This document shows positions 23,458-31,861 of a DNA stretch of 63,842 nucleotides, piece after piece. The stretch is from Actinomycetes bacterium. Lineage in GTDB: Bacteria; Actinomycetota; Actinomycetes; Actinomycetales; Dermatophilaceae. The translations under genes and the position numbers were made by a program. The stretch spans positions 1 through 63,842 of the forward strand of contig JAEZWF010000038.1 of the NCBI GenBank assembly GCA_023420415.1. Reading direction: 5' to 3'. Below the pieces are notes generated by a model that was not told where the DNA came from, did no database searches, and was given only the letters and a program-made list of their open reading frames with translations. Within the stretch, counting starts at the first letter, position 1. Each line of letters opens with the position of its first letter.

Positions 23458-25589
23458 CGCGGGTCCTCCAGACCAGCGGCGCGCAGCTCACCGCTGAAGT
23501 GGCAGGCGGCGTGGTGCACACCGGGGGCGAGCTCCGGCTGCTGCGTGGCGCAGATCGTGCGCTCGGCGTTGACCATCGGACCGATGGGGCACCGCGTGTG
23601 GAACCGGCAGCCAGCCGGCGGGTTGAGCGGGCTCGGCACATCGCCCTGCAGCAGGATCCTCGACCGTGAACGCTCGACGACCGGGTCCGGTTCGGGCACG
23701 GCGCTGAGCAGCGCGGCCGTGTAGGGGTGCAGGGGGTTGGCCACGACGTCGGCAGCAGGGCCGAGCTCGACCACCCGGCCGAGGTACATCACCGCGATGC
23801 GGTGCGACAGGTGCCGGACGGTGGCCAGGTCGTGGCTGATGAACAGGTAGGCGAGCCCCAGCTCACGCTGCAGTCGCTGCAGCAGGCCGACGATCTGCGC
23901 CTGCAGTGACACGTCGAGGGCCGCGACGGCCTCGTCGCACACCAGCAGGCGCGGCTCCACCGCGAGCGCCCGCGCGATGACGACCCGCTGGCGCTGGCCG
24001 CCGGAGAACTCGTGCGGCAGACGCGGCGCCACCGCGGGGTCGAGACCCACCAGCTCGAGCAGCTCGGCGACCCGGGCGCGGGCGGCCGCACCGGTCGCGA
24101 TGCCGTGGACCTCGAGCGGCTCGCGGATGGCGTCGCCGATCGTCATCCGCGGGTTGAGCGAGGACATCGGGTCCTGGAAGACCAGCTGCACGTTGCGGCG
24201 GAACCACTCGCGGTCGCTGCGGCTCGCGTGGGTGAGGTCGCGACCGTCGAACTCGATGCGTCCCCGGGTGACGTCGTGGATGCCCATGATGAGCTTGCCG
24301 AGGGTCGACTTGCCACAGCCGGACTCCCCGACCACGCCGACGGTCTCGCCGGGAGCGATGTCGATCGTCACCCCTTCGACGGCGCCCACCACGTGGCGCT
24401 CGCGCCGCAGCAGGCCGCGTCCCTTGGACTCGAACTCCTTGCTGACGTCGGTCACGGACAGCAGCGCCTTGGCATCCGACGAACTGCCCTGCGCCGCAGC
24501 GGTTTCCGCGTCGACAGCCGTCGACTCCTCGGCCTCCACAGGTCGCGGCTGTGGCGCCAGCACACCGGTGTCGGCCGAGCGCCAGCACGACCAGGCGCGC
24601 CTGTCGACCGCGCTGACAGGCGGTGCCTCGTCGTGGCAGCGCTGGTCGGCATGCGCGCACCTCGGCGCGAAGGCGCAGCCCGCGATGGGCTCCACGAGTC
24701 CCGGCGGCCGGCCGGGGATCGGCAGCAGAGGGGCGTCGTGGTCGGCGTCGAGCCGCGGCGTCGCGGCGAGCAACGCCTGCGTGTAGGGGTGGCGGGGGGA
24801 CGCAAAGATCTCCTCCGTCGGCCCCGACTCGACGACGCGACCGGCATACATCACGGCGACCTTGGAGCAGACCCGCGCGACGACACCGAGGTTGTGGGTG
24901 ATGAGGATGATGCCGGTGCCGAGGTCGCGGTTGAGCTCGGCCAGCAGGTCCAGGATCTGCGCCTGGATCGTCACGTCGAGGGCCGTGGTCGGCTCGTCGG
25001 CGATGATGATGTCGGGGTCGTTGGCCAGCGCCATCGCGATCATGACGCGCTGGCGCATGCCACCGGAGTAGGTGTGCGGGTAGTCGTCGAGGCGGGCCTG
25101 CGGGTCCGGGATGCCCACCCGCTGCAGCAGGTCGAGGGCGCGCGCCTCGGCCTGGGCTCCGGAGAACTTCCCGTGGCTCAGCATCGCCTCGACCAGCTGG
25201 TCCTTGATCCGCATGATCGGGTCGAGCGAGGACATCGGGTCCTGGAACACCATCGACATCCCGCTGCCGCGCACCGTCCGCAGCTCGCCCTCGTCCATGG
25301 CCAGCAGGTCCTGACCGCGGAACCGCACCTCGCCCCCGACGACCTCGCCGGGCCGACGGACCATGCGCAGCAACGACATCGCGGTCACCGACTTGCCCGA
25401 GCCCGACTCGCCGACGATGCCGAGCGTCTCGCCCGGGAGCAGGTCGAAGCTCACCCCGTCGACGGCGCGCAGCGTCCCCCGCTGGGTGTGGAAGTGGGTC
25501 CGCAGGCCCGCGACCTCGAGCAGCGGCGTGCTCTCGTCGACGGGCTCGGCCACGGTGGGCACGACGGACAGGGAGGGCGTCATGGTCAT
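23454..25589 (-). CDS. Fused dual-ATPase subunit of an Opp/Dpp-type ABC importer
   Basis: A 711-residue protein carrying two complete ABC ATPase domains in tandem, equivalent to OppD and OppF joined in one chain. Domain 1: Walker A GESGSGKS, signature YSGGMRQRVMIAMAL, Walker B IIADEPTTALD, then an Opp-type zinc/cysteine tail (IAGCAFAPRCAHADQRC). A Ser/Glu-rich linker leads to domain 2 with GESGCGKS, FSGGQRQRVVIARAL, LVCDEAVAALD and the tail PPAGCRFHTRCPIG. In domain 2 Walker B ends DEAV instead of DEPV, seen in many OppF-like domains. Together with the binding protein and two permeases of the operon it forms a complete importer, here probably for oligosaccharides or sugar acids rather than peptides. 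Confidence 0.92.
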   Translation of the reverse strand: MTMTPSLSVVPTVAEPVDESTPLLEVAGLRTHFHTQRGTLRAVDGVSFDLLPGETLGIVGESGSGKSVTAMSLLRMVRRPGEVVGGEVRFRGQDLLAMDEGELRTVRGSGMSMVFQDPMSSLDPIMRIKDQLVEAMLSHGKFSGAQAEARALDLLQRVGIPDPQARLDDYPHTYSGGMRQRVMIAMALANDPDIIIADEPTTALDVTIQAQILDLLAELNRDLGTGIILITHNLGVVARVCSKVAVMYAGRVVESGPTEEIFASPRHPYTQALLAATPRLDADHDAPLLPIPGRPPGLVEPIAGCAFAPRCAHADQRCHDEAPPVSAVDRRAWSCWRSADTGVLAPQPRPVEAEESTAVDAETAAAQGSSSDAKALLSVTDVSKEFESKGRGLLRRERHVVGAVEGVTIDIAPGETVGVVGESGCGKSTLGKLIMGIHDVTRGRIEFDGRDLTHASRSDREWFRRNVQLVFQDPMSSLNPRMTIGDAIREPLEVHGIATGAAARARVAELLELVGLDPAVAPRLPHEFSGGQRQRVVIARALAVEPRLLVCDEAVAALDVSLQAQIVGLLQRLQRELGLAYLFISHDLATVRHLSHRIAVMYLGRVVELGPAADVVANPLHPYTAALLSAVPEPDPVVERSRSRILLQGDVPSPLNPPAGCRFHTRCPIGPMVNAERTICATQQPELAPGVHHAACHFSGELRAAGLEDPR

Positions 25590-26344
25590 CGGTTCTCCGG
25601 CAGTTGGGTGAGCAGTCCGCCGTCGACCGGGATGCTGGCCCCGGTGACGTAGGCGGAGTCGTCGCCCAGGAGGAACCGCACGACGGTGGCGACGTCGTGC
25701 GGTTCGGCCAGACGACCGAGGGGGTAGGAGCGGGCCACCCGGTCGCGTCCCGACGGGTCGGACCAGACGTGCTCGTTGCGTTCGACCTGGACGAAACCCG
25801 GGTCGACCTCGTTGACGCGGATGCCGAGCGACCCGAGCTCGAGCGCGCTGGCGCGGACCAGACCGGTCAGGCCGGCCTTGGCCACGGCATACGCCGAGAA
25901 CCCGGGCATGGTCGCCCGCGCGTGCACCGAGCCGACGAGCACGGCCGCGCGCGCACCGGGCCAGGTAGGCAGCGCCCGTAGCAGGCGCGCCGCTCCGTGC
26001 ACGCTCACGTCGACCGTGCGCGCCCAGCCTTCCGGCGTGCCGTCGGTGAAGGGCGCTCGCTCCTCGGTGAACGCGGCGTAGACCAGACCGGTCGTGCCGG
26101 GCTCGGTGGCGGTGACCAGCTCACCCACGCGGCTGGCGGTGTCGTCGGCCGTGACGTCGGCGACGAGCGCGGAGCATCGGGCGTCGGAGGTCGCGAGCTC
26201 CTCGACCGCGGCCTCGACGTCGACCGCGACGACGGCGCAGCCGAGCGCGGAGAGGTCGGCGGCAATGGCCCGACCGATGCCGCGGGCGGCGCCCACGACC
26301 ACGACGGTGTCGGGCAGGACGATGGTGGTCTCGGTCGCGCTCAT
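25586..26344 (-). CDS. Short-chain dehydrogenase/reductase
   Basis: A 252-residue NAD(P)-dependent SDR. Cofactor motif VVGAARGIGRA (residues 17-27), catalytic Ser in VLVGSVHA, and Tyr/Lys in SAYAVAKAGL; C-terminal YVTGASIPVDGG. The NNAG motif is replaced by VYAAFTEE. In this locus it could oxidise a sugar to its lactone or reduce a keto-uronate, the step that would supply or precede the lactonase encoded next to it. Both ends overlap neighbouring genes by 4 bases. Confidence 0.88.
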   Translation of the reverse strand: MSATETTIVLPDTVVVVGAARGIGRAIAADLSALGCAVVAVDVEAAVEELATSDARCSALVADVTADDTASRVGELVTATEPGTTGLVYAAFTEERAPFTDGTPEGWARTVDVSVHGAARLLRALPTWPGARAAVLVGSVHARATMPGFSAYAVAKAGLTGLVRASALELGSLGIRVNEVDPGFVQVERNEHVWSDPSGRDRVARSYPLGRLAEPHDVATVVRFLLGDDSAYVTGASIPVDGGLLTQLPENR

Positions 26345-27225
26345 GGGGTGCTCCTCACGCTCGGCGCCGGCCAGTCGGCCGTCGCCACGAGCCTTCCACG
26401 CGTGCCGACCTGCGCCACGAAGACGCGACCCGTGAGGAGATCCACCTCGTCGGCGCCGACGCGCGGGCCGCGGCCGGTCGTGACGAAGAGCTGGTCCAGC
26501 CCGGGTCCGCCGAAGGTGCAGGCGGTCACGCCGGGCACGGGCACCTCGAGGTCACCGACCACGGTGCCGTCGGGTCGGTACCGCCGCACCACCCCGGCAC
26601 CGTGCAGGCAGACCCACACGTGGTCGTCCGCGTCGACCGCGATGCCGTCAGGCACGCCGTCGCGCTCGGGCACCTCGATGACGAGCGTCGCCGCACCCAC
26701 AGTCCCCGACTCGAGGTCATAGGGGTATGCCGTGAGCGTGCGTGCGTGGGTGTCGACCAGCCACAGCGTGGAACCGTCGCCACTCCAGGCAACTCCGTTG
26801 GCCAGCCCCACATCCCCCACGAGGAGTCGTCGACCCGACCGGGGGTCGACCGACCAGAGGTCACCGTCGCCCGGGTCGGCGGCCGTCCAGGCCATCGTGC
26901 CCACGACCACTCGACCGCGGGGGTCGACGCCGCTGTCGTTGCACCGCCCGCCCGGTCGAGCCAACGCCTCGGAGATGGGGAGGAGGTCCCGCTCGTCCAC
27001 GGCATACAGACGCTCGCCGATCGTGGCGAGCAGCCCCCACCTCGTGGGCACGACCGACGTCGCCGGCTCGTGGGTCTCGATCGTCGTGGTGGCTCCGGTG
27101 GAGGGGTCGGTGCTGTGAATGGCGTTGCCCCACAGGTCGACCCACACCAACCGCTGACGGGCGGCGTCCCACCTGGGGCTCTCGCCGAGGTGTGCCCGCA
27201 CCTGTCCGACGACCTCGAAGCTCAT
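26341..27225 (-). CDS. SMP-30/gluconolactonase-family lactonase
   Basis: A 294-residue six-bladed beta-propeller hydrolase that opens sugar-acid lactones. The metal ligands expected from regucalcin are visible: Glu in GESPRWD (near residue 15), Asn in RCNDSGVDPRG, Asn in LANGVAWS and Asp in PDGIAVDAD. Soluble, no signal peptide. It lies between the SDR and a permease gene with 4-base overlaps, so the product of a sugar dehydrogenase is its likely substrate. Confidence 0.9.
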   Translation of the reverse strand: MSFEVVGQVRAHLGESPRWDAARQRLVWVDLWGNAIHSTDPSTGATTTIETHEPATSVVPTRWGLLATIGERLYAVDERDLLPISEALARPGGRCNDSGVDPRGRVVVGTMAWTAADPGDGDLWSVDPRSGRRLLVGDVGLANGVAWSGDGSTLWLVDTHARTLTAYPYDLESGTVGAATLVIEVPERDGVPDGIAVDADDHVWVCLHGAGVVRRYRPDGTVVGDLEVPVPGVTACTFGGPGLDQLFVTTGRGPRVGADEVDLLTGRVFVAQVGTRGRLVATADWPAPSVRSTP

Positions 27226-28085
27226 CGGCGCAACAGCTTCTTCGTCAGCCCGTCGGCCACCAGCTGGAAGCTCACGACGAGGAGGGTGACCACGATGATC
27301 GGCCCCACGGCATACGCGGGGTTCTGGTCGAGGAAGGCAATGCTCGTGCGCAACAGCGAACCGAGCGAGGGCTCAGGGGGCGTGATGCCGATGCCCGCAA
27401 AGCTCATGGCACCCTCGATGAAGACCGCCATCGACAGCGACAACGCCAGCTGCACGATGAGCCCGTCGAGGACGTTGGGCAGGATGTGCCGGAAGGTCAC
27501 CCGCGTCGGGGAGGCGCCCAGCACCCGGGCAGCCACGACGTAGTCGCGGCTCCGTTGCCCCAGAACGGCATTGCGGGCGATGCGACCGAAGATCGGGATG
27601 TTGACCAGGGCCACGGTGAGGACCACGGCCGGCAGCCCCGGGCCCATGATCGAGGCCACCGTGACGCCCATGATGAGGGCGGTGAAGGCGAGCAGGACGT
27701 CGAAGGTGCGCTGCATGATCGCGTCGGCCCACCGGTTCACCCCGCCGAGGAGGCCGAGGAGGGTGCCGACGACGGCACCCACGGGCACGGCCAGCAGGGC
27801 GACGACGGCGTCCTGGCGCAGCCCGTAGAGCACCCGCGAGAACAGGTCGCGACCGAACTCGTCGGTGCCGAGGAGATGGTCGGCGCTGGGCCCGGTGAGG
27901 GACTGCGCGCTCTGGCCGAGCGGGTCGTGCGGCGCGAGCAGCGGCGCGAGCACCCCGGCCAGCAGGAGGATCCCGGCGAGGGCCAGACCGGTGAGGGCCT
28001 GGGCCCCGAGGCCGCGCAGGCGGGCGGCCCGGGCCGGGCGGGCGAGACCGGCGTCCGGGGAGGTGCGCACGAGGGCGGTGGACAT
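27222..28085 (-). CDS. ABC importer permease, DppC/OppC type
   Basis: A 287-residue membrane subunit. N-terminal helix GLALAGILLLAGVLAPLLAP, then the OppC signature HLLGTDEFGRDLFSRVLYGLR, and the EAA loop RDYVVAARVLGASPTRVTFRHILPN. Six helices in total. It starts at the ATG overlapping the dppB-like stop by one base (TGATG) and ends overlapping the lactonase start. Partner of the B-type permease and the fused ATPase. Confidence 0.93.
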   Translation of the reverse strand: MSTALVRTSPDAGLARPARAARLRGLGAQALTGLALAGILLLAGVLAPLLAPHDPLGQSAQSLTGPSADHLLGTDEFGRDLFSRVLYGLRQDAVVALLAVPVGAVVGTLLGLLGGVNRWADAIMQRTFDVLLAFTALIMGVTVASIMGPGLPAVVLTVALVNIPIFGRIARNAVLGQRSRDYVVAARVLGASPTRVTFRHILPNVLDGLIVQLALSLSMAVFIEGAMSFAGIGITPPEPSLGSLLRTSIAFLDQNPAYAVGPIIVVTLLVVSFQLVADGLTKKLLRR

Positions 28086-29038
28086 CAGAGGGTCTCCCGG
28101 ATCCGCGGGTCGATGAGCGCGTGGACGATGTCGGTGAGGAGCTGGATCACCACGAACACTGTCACCGCGAGCAGCAGCAGGTCCTGCACCAGCAGGTAGT
28201 CGCGGTTGAGGACGCCCTGCAGCAGCAGCTGACCCACACCCGGCCACGCGAAGATCGCCTCGACGACGATCGCACCACCGAGCATCTGGCCGACCTGGAT
28301 GCCGAACACCGTCACCACCGGCGGCAGCGAGTTGGGGAGGACGTGCCGCATCGTGTTGCGGCGCTTGGAAAGTCCCTTGGCCACGCCGGTCTGGATGAAG
28401 TCCTCGTCGAGGGTCGAGCGCATCGCCGCCGCGAGGAACCGCGCCACGACCGCGGCCGCCGGCAGCGCCAGGCACACCGCCGGCATGAGGAGGTACTGGA
28501 GCGCGAGGTCCGGCGCGCTCCAGAAGCCACCGGGGTACTGCCCGCTCGCCGGGAGGATCCGCAGGGTCACCGCGAAGACGAGGACGAGGAGCACACCGCT
28601 GACGTAGGTGGGGACCGCGAAGGCCAGCGACGTGAGGGCGTCGACGACCGAGCGCAGCCAGCGGTTGCCGGTGGTGGCGAGGATGACGCCGGCGAGGCCG
28701 CCACCCAGCGCCGCGATGACGCAGGCGGCTGCGGTGAGGGTCAGCGTTCCGGCGGCGCCCGTGGCGATGAGCTGCGCGATCGGAGCACCGAGGACGTAGC
28801 TGCGGCCGAGGTCACCGGTGAGCAGCCCCGAGATCCAGGTGAGGTACTGGCTCACGATCCCCCGGTCCAGCCCCAGCTGGCGCCGCACCGCCTCGATCGT
28901 CTCGGCGGACGCGTCCGGCCCGGCGACCAGGACCGCGGGGTCACCGGGGGCCAGTCGCAGCACGAAGAAGATGACGACCGAGGAGATGAGCAGCACGAGC
29001 AGCGCGGAGGGCGCTCGGCGCAGGAGGTAGGACCACAT
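28085..29038 (-). CDS. ABC importer permease, DppB/OppB type
   Basis: A 317-residue membrane subunit beginning MWSYLLRRAPSALLVLLISSVVIFF, the classic OppB opening, with the conserved LAPGDPA segment, the EAA-type loop DFIQTGVAKGLSKRRNTMRHVLPNS and GAIVVEAIFAWPGVGQLL. About six helices. The ATG at 29038 is preferred to an upstream TTG because it gives the normal family N-terminus and has a GAGAAG-like ribosome site. It sits 22 bases after the binding-protein gene. Confidence 0.93.
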   Translation of the reverse strand: MWSYLLRRAPSALLVLLISSVVIFFVLRLAPGDPAVLVAGPDASAETIEAVRRQLGLDRGIVSQYLTWISGLLTGDLGRSYVLGAPIAQLIATGAAGTLTLTAAACVIAALGGGLAGVILATTGNRWLRSVVDALTSLAFAVPTYVSGVLLVLVFAVTLRILPASGQYPGGFWSAPDLALQYLLMPAVCLALPAAAVVARFLAAAMRSTLDEDFIQTGVAKGLSKRRNTMRHVLPNSLPPVVTVFGIQVGQMLGGAIVVEAIFAWPGVGQLLLQGVLNRDYLLVQDLLLLAVTVFVVIQLLTDIVHALIDPRIRETL

Positions 29039-29060
29039 GGCTGGCTTCTCTACGCGCAAC

Positions 29061-30635
29061 TCAGGCGAGGCCCGCGTCGTCGAGGTTGAGGTAGTCGTAC
29101 ATGGAGTAGGCGATGCCCTTGACCTGGTTGGAGATCGTGAAGGTGTGCGAGCTGACCACGAGGTCGACGATGAACTGCTGGTCGAGGAGGAAGGTGTTCA
29201 TCTCGTCCTGCGCCGCCTTCTGTCCCGCCTCGTCGGTCGTGGTCCAGAGCTTCTCGGCGAGCGCCTTGTAGTCGGCGTTGTCGAAGCTCGCGGCGTTCTT
29301 GTCGGCGTTGAAGGGGAACGACCCCTTGACCAGCGTGGCCGGGGCGAGCTGCCCGAACCCGTGGTTGTTGACGAACAGGCCGGTGAGCCCGCCGCCGGTG
29401 AGCTTGGCCTGGAAGTCCGGTCCCTGCAGCGGTGTGGTCGTCGCGGCGAGCCCGGCGGCCTTGAGGTCGAAGGTCACGATCTCGGCGATCGCGGCGTTGG
29501 TCGACAGGCCCGCGTTGTAGTTGACCTGCACGGGCGCTCCGGCGATGCCGGCCTGCTCGAAGAGCGCCTTGGCCTTGGCCACGTCGTACGAGTAGGTGCC
29601 CGCGAGCGCCTTGTCGTAGGCCGGTGAGGTGGGCGACCACGGCAGCGAGCTGGTCTGGCCGATTTCGCCGAGCACCTGGGTGAGGATGCGCTCGCGGTTG
29701 ATGGCCCAGGCGACACCCTGGCGCGCCCGCTTGTCGGTGAAGGGCGCGGCGGCGGCATTCGTGCCGACGTAGAACGCGGAGTCCTGCGGGTCGGCGCGCA
29801 CGACCTCGAATCGGGAGTCGCCCTTGATGCTGGCGGCGTCGAGCGGGGCGAGGTCGACGGCCAGGTGCGCCTGCCCGCCACGCAGCGAGGACAGCATCGA
29901 CTGCGACTGCCGCACGATGGCGATCTCCACCCCGTCGAGGAGCGGACGCGAGTCCTTCCAGTACTTCTCGTGGCGCTTGAGGGTGAGCTTGGACCCCGGT
30001 GCGTAGCTGGCTACGGCGAAGGGGCCGGTGCCGACGAAGGTGCCGCTCGGGATCTTGGCGGCGGTGTCCTTGTCGAGGATCAGCAGCAGCTCGAAGAGGT
30101 CCCAGACGTTCGACATGCTCTTGCCGAAGGTGATGGCGATGGTGCGCTCGTCCTTGACCTGCACGTCGGTGATCTGCTTGGCGACGTGCTTGAGCTGGCT
30201 GGCGACCTCCTCACGGCGGATGTAGTCGAGGGTGAACGCCACGTCGGCGGAGGTGAACGCGCGGCCGCTGTGGAAGGTGACCCCGTCGCGCAGCCGGAAC
30301 TCGAGGTTCTTGTTGTCGGGTGAGAGCGTCCACGACTCGGCGAGCGACGGCTTGGGCTCGAGGGTCTTGTGGTCGAGCTCGATGAGGGTGTTGTAGACGA
30401 GGCGCAGGAACGACAGGTTGACGTTGTTCTGCGCCAGGACGCTGGTGGGGGCGATGTCGGCGCCCTGCACGATGCGCAGGGTGCCGCCTCGCTTCGCCGT
30501 GGCGGTGCCGCTGCTGGCCTGGCCCTGGGTGTCGACTGCCGAGCGGCACCCCGCCAGGAGGTATGCCGTGCCGATGCCTGCACCGGCGAGCAGGGCTCGG
30601 CGGCTGAACGGGGCCGTGGTGAGGGGGGTGGCCAT
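29061..30635 (-). CDS. Lipoprotein solute-binding protein, SBP_bac_5 family
   Basis: A 524-residue extracellular binding protein of the Opp/Dpp importer. A twin-arginine-like SRRALLAG precedes a hydrophobic stretch and a lipobox LLAGC with the lipidated Cys30; the mature chain has the family hallmarks FRLRDGVTFHSGRAFTSADVAFTLDYI and GTGPFAVASYAPGSKLTLKRHEKYW. Usually such proteins bind peptides, but members in sugar loci bind oligosaccharides. The surrounding sugar-acid enzymes argue for a carbohydrate ligand; this is inference. Confidence 0.92.
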   Translation of the reverse strand: MATPLTTAPFSRRALLAGAGIGTAYLLAGCRSAVDTQGQASSGTATAKRGGTLRIVQGADIAPTSVLAQNNVNLSFLRLVYNTLIELDHKTLEPKPSLAESWTLSPDNKNLEFRLRDGVTFHSGRAFTSADVAFTLDYIRREEVASQLKHVAKQITDVQVKDERTIAITFGKSMSNVWDLFELLLILDKDTAAKIPSGTFVGTGPFAVASYAPGSKLTLKRHEKYWKDSRPLLDGVEIAIVRQSQSMLSSLRGGQAHLAVDLAPLDAASIKGDSRFEVVRADPQDSAFYVGTNAAAAPFTDKRARQGVAWAINRERILTQVLGEIGQTSSLPWSPTSPAYDKALAGTYSYDVAKAKALFEQAGIAGAPVQVNYNAGLSTNAAIAEIVTFDLKAAGLAATTTPLQGPDFQAKLTGGGLTGLFVNNHGFGQLAPATLVKGSFPFNADKNAASFDNADYKALAEKLWTTTDEAGQKAAQDEMNTFLLDQQFIVDLVVSSHTFTISNQVKGIAYSMYDYLNLDDAGLA

Positions 30636-30643
30636 GGTGACTC

Positions 30644-31750
30644 CTAGAGGGGGCAGGACCAGACGAGCTGGACGAAGGGGTGGTCGGCGTCGAGGTCGGC
30701 GCCGAGACCGGGTGCGTCGGGCAGGTGCAGGTAGCCGTCCTCGACCCGTTCGGCACCGCGCAGCACCTCTGCGCGCCAGGGGACCTCGCCGTGGGCGTAC
30801 TCGAGGAGACCGGGTCGGGCGGCGGTGCTGAGGAGGTGGGCGCCGGCGAGGGTCGCGACGGGCCCTGAGGGGTTGTGGGGGGAGATGAGCAGCTCGGGGT
30901 ATGCCGCCGCGATGCCGGCGGCGCGGGTGACGCCGCCCGCGTGCTTGACGTCGGGCATGAGGACGTCGAGAACCCCTGCGGTGGCGGCGGATTCGGCTTC
31001 CTCGGCGTCGAACATCATCTCGCCGCCGGCGACCTTGGCCGGCACCCGGTCACGCAGCTCGCGGAGGCGGTCGACCGCGTCGACGGGCACGACGTCCTCG
31101 ACCCAGGCCACACCCGCGTCCGCGACGCCGGGCAGCACCGACTCGACCTCCTGCCACGTCAGCCGCTCGTGGAAGTCGGCGAAGAGCTCGACCCCCTCGG
31201 GAAGTGCGGCCGAAACCGCACGCAGCCGAGCCACTCCCACGTCGGCGAGCGGCAGCGAGGGGTCCGGCACGTCGAACGGGGCGCACTTCACGGCGCGGAA
31301 GCCCTGGCCGGCAGCGTCGGCCGCGCAGGCGGCGACGGCCTCGGGGGCCCGGGAGCCCGGCATACGGTTGATGTTGGCGTACAACGGGATTGGGCCCTGG
31401 GCATGTCCGCCGAGCCACTCCCACAAGGGGATGCCCTTGTGCCGCGCCGCGAGGTCGCTGAGGGCTTGTTCGAGCCCGCCGAGCACGGTGGCGGCCGTGT
31501 GCGCCCGTGCCGCGTGGAGCTGCGCGACTCGCGCCGCGAGTCCGCTGACCACGACCTCGCGTTCATCCAGGACGTCGCGCCCACGGACCGCGTCCGCAGC
31601 CCTGACCACCTCGTCGAGCACGGCGGCGGCGGTGCCGGCGTCCGAGCACTCGCCCAGGCCGGTGCCGGCGGGCGTGCGCAGCTCGATGAACCACCACGTC
31701 GTGCGCGGCGAGACCGCGACGCGGTACAGGTTCAGGCGGTGGTCAGACAT
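30644..31750 (-). CDS. Enolase-superfamily sugar-acid dehydratase (mandelate racemase/DgoD-like)
   Basis: A 368-residue Mg2+ enzyme that probably dehydrates an aldonic acid to a 2-keto-3-deoxy sugar acid, the substrate of the kinase and aldolase at the other end of the operon. Putative ligands and catalytic residues: AVKCAPFD (position of the KxK motif, with Cys), FADFHERL (Asp and His), AWVEDVV (Glu), AGGEMMFD (Glu), MPDVKHAGG and ISPHNPSGP. The Cys-for-usual residue and the combination do not identify galactonate versus gluconate or mannonate. First gene of the operon, with AGGA 6-7 bases before the ATG. Confidence 0.85.
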   Translation of the reverse strand: MSDHRLNLYRVAVSPRTTWWFIELRTPAGTGLGECSDAGTAAAVLDEVVRAADAVRGRDVLDEREVVVSGLAARVAQLHAARAHTAATVLGGLEQALSDLAARHKGIPLWEWLGGHAQGPIPLYANINRMPGSRAPEAVAACAADAAGQGFRAVKCAPFDVPDPSLPLADVGVARLRAVSAALPEGVELFADFHERLTWQEVESVLPGVADAGVAWVEDVVPVDAVDRLRELRDRVPAKVAGGEMMFDAEEAESAATAGVLDVLMPDVKHAGGVTRAAGIAAAYPELLISPHNPSGPVATLAGAHLLSTAARPGLLEYAHGEVPWRAEVLRGAERVEDGYLHLPDAPGLGADLDADHPFVQLVWSCPL

Positions 31751-31772
31751 CGTTGTCCTCGTGTTGGGTTTC

Positions 31773-31813
31773 TTTCCATCGGAAATATTCCACCCCTGAC
31801 AACGACGACGCAA
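31773..31813 (-). promoter_or_regulatory. Promoter with overlapping inverted repeats for the sugar-acid operon
   Basis: On the minus strand TTGCGT (31808-31813) and AATATT (31784-31789) are 18 bases apart, 33 bases before the dehydratase ATG. The -10 region is covered by two overlapping inverted repeats in an AT-rich island: GGAA-tat-TTCC (31781-31791) and TTTCC-gat-GGAAA (31773-31785). The adjacent ROK regulator is the natural candidate to bind here. Confidence 0.55.
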
Positions 31814-31861
31814 GTACCGCAGCGAAAAAGTCCGAACCGTGGACGCAGGGTCGACCCCCGG

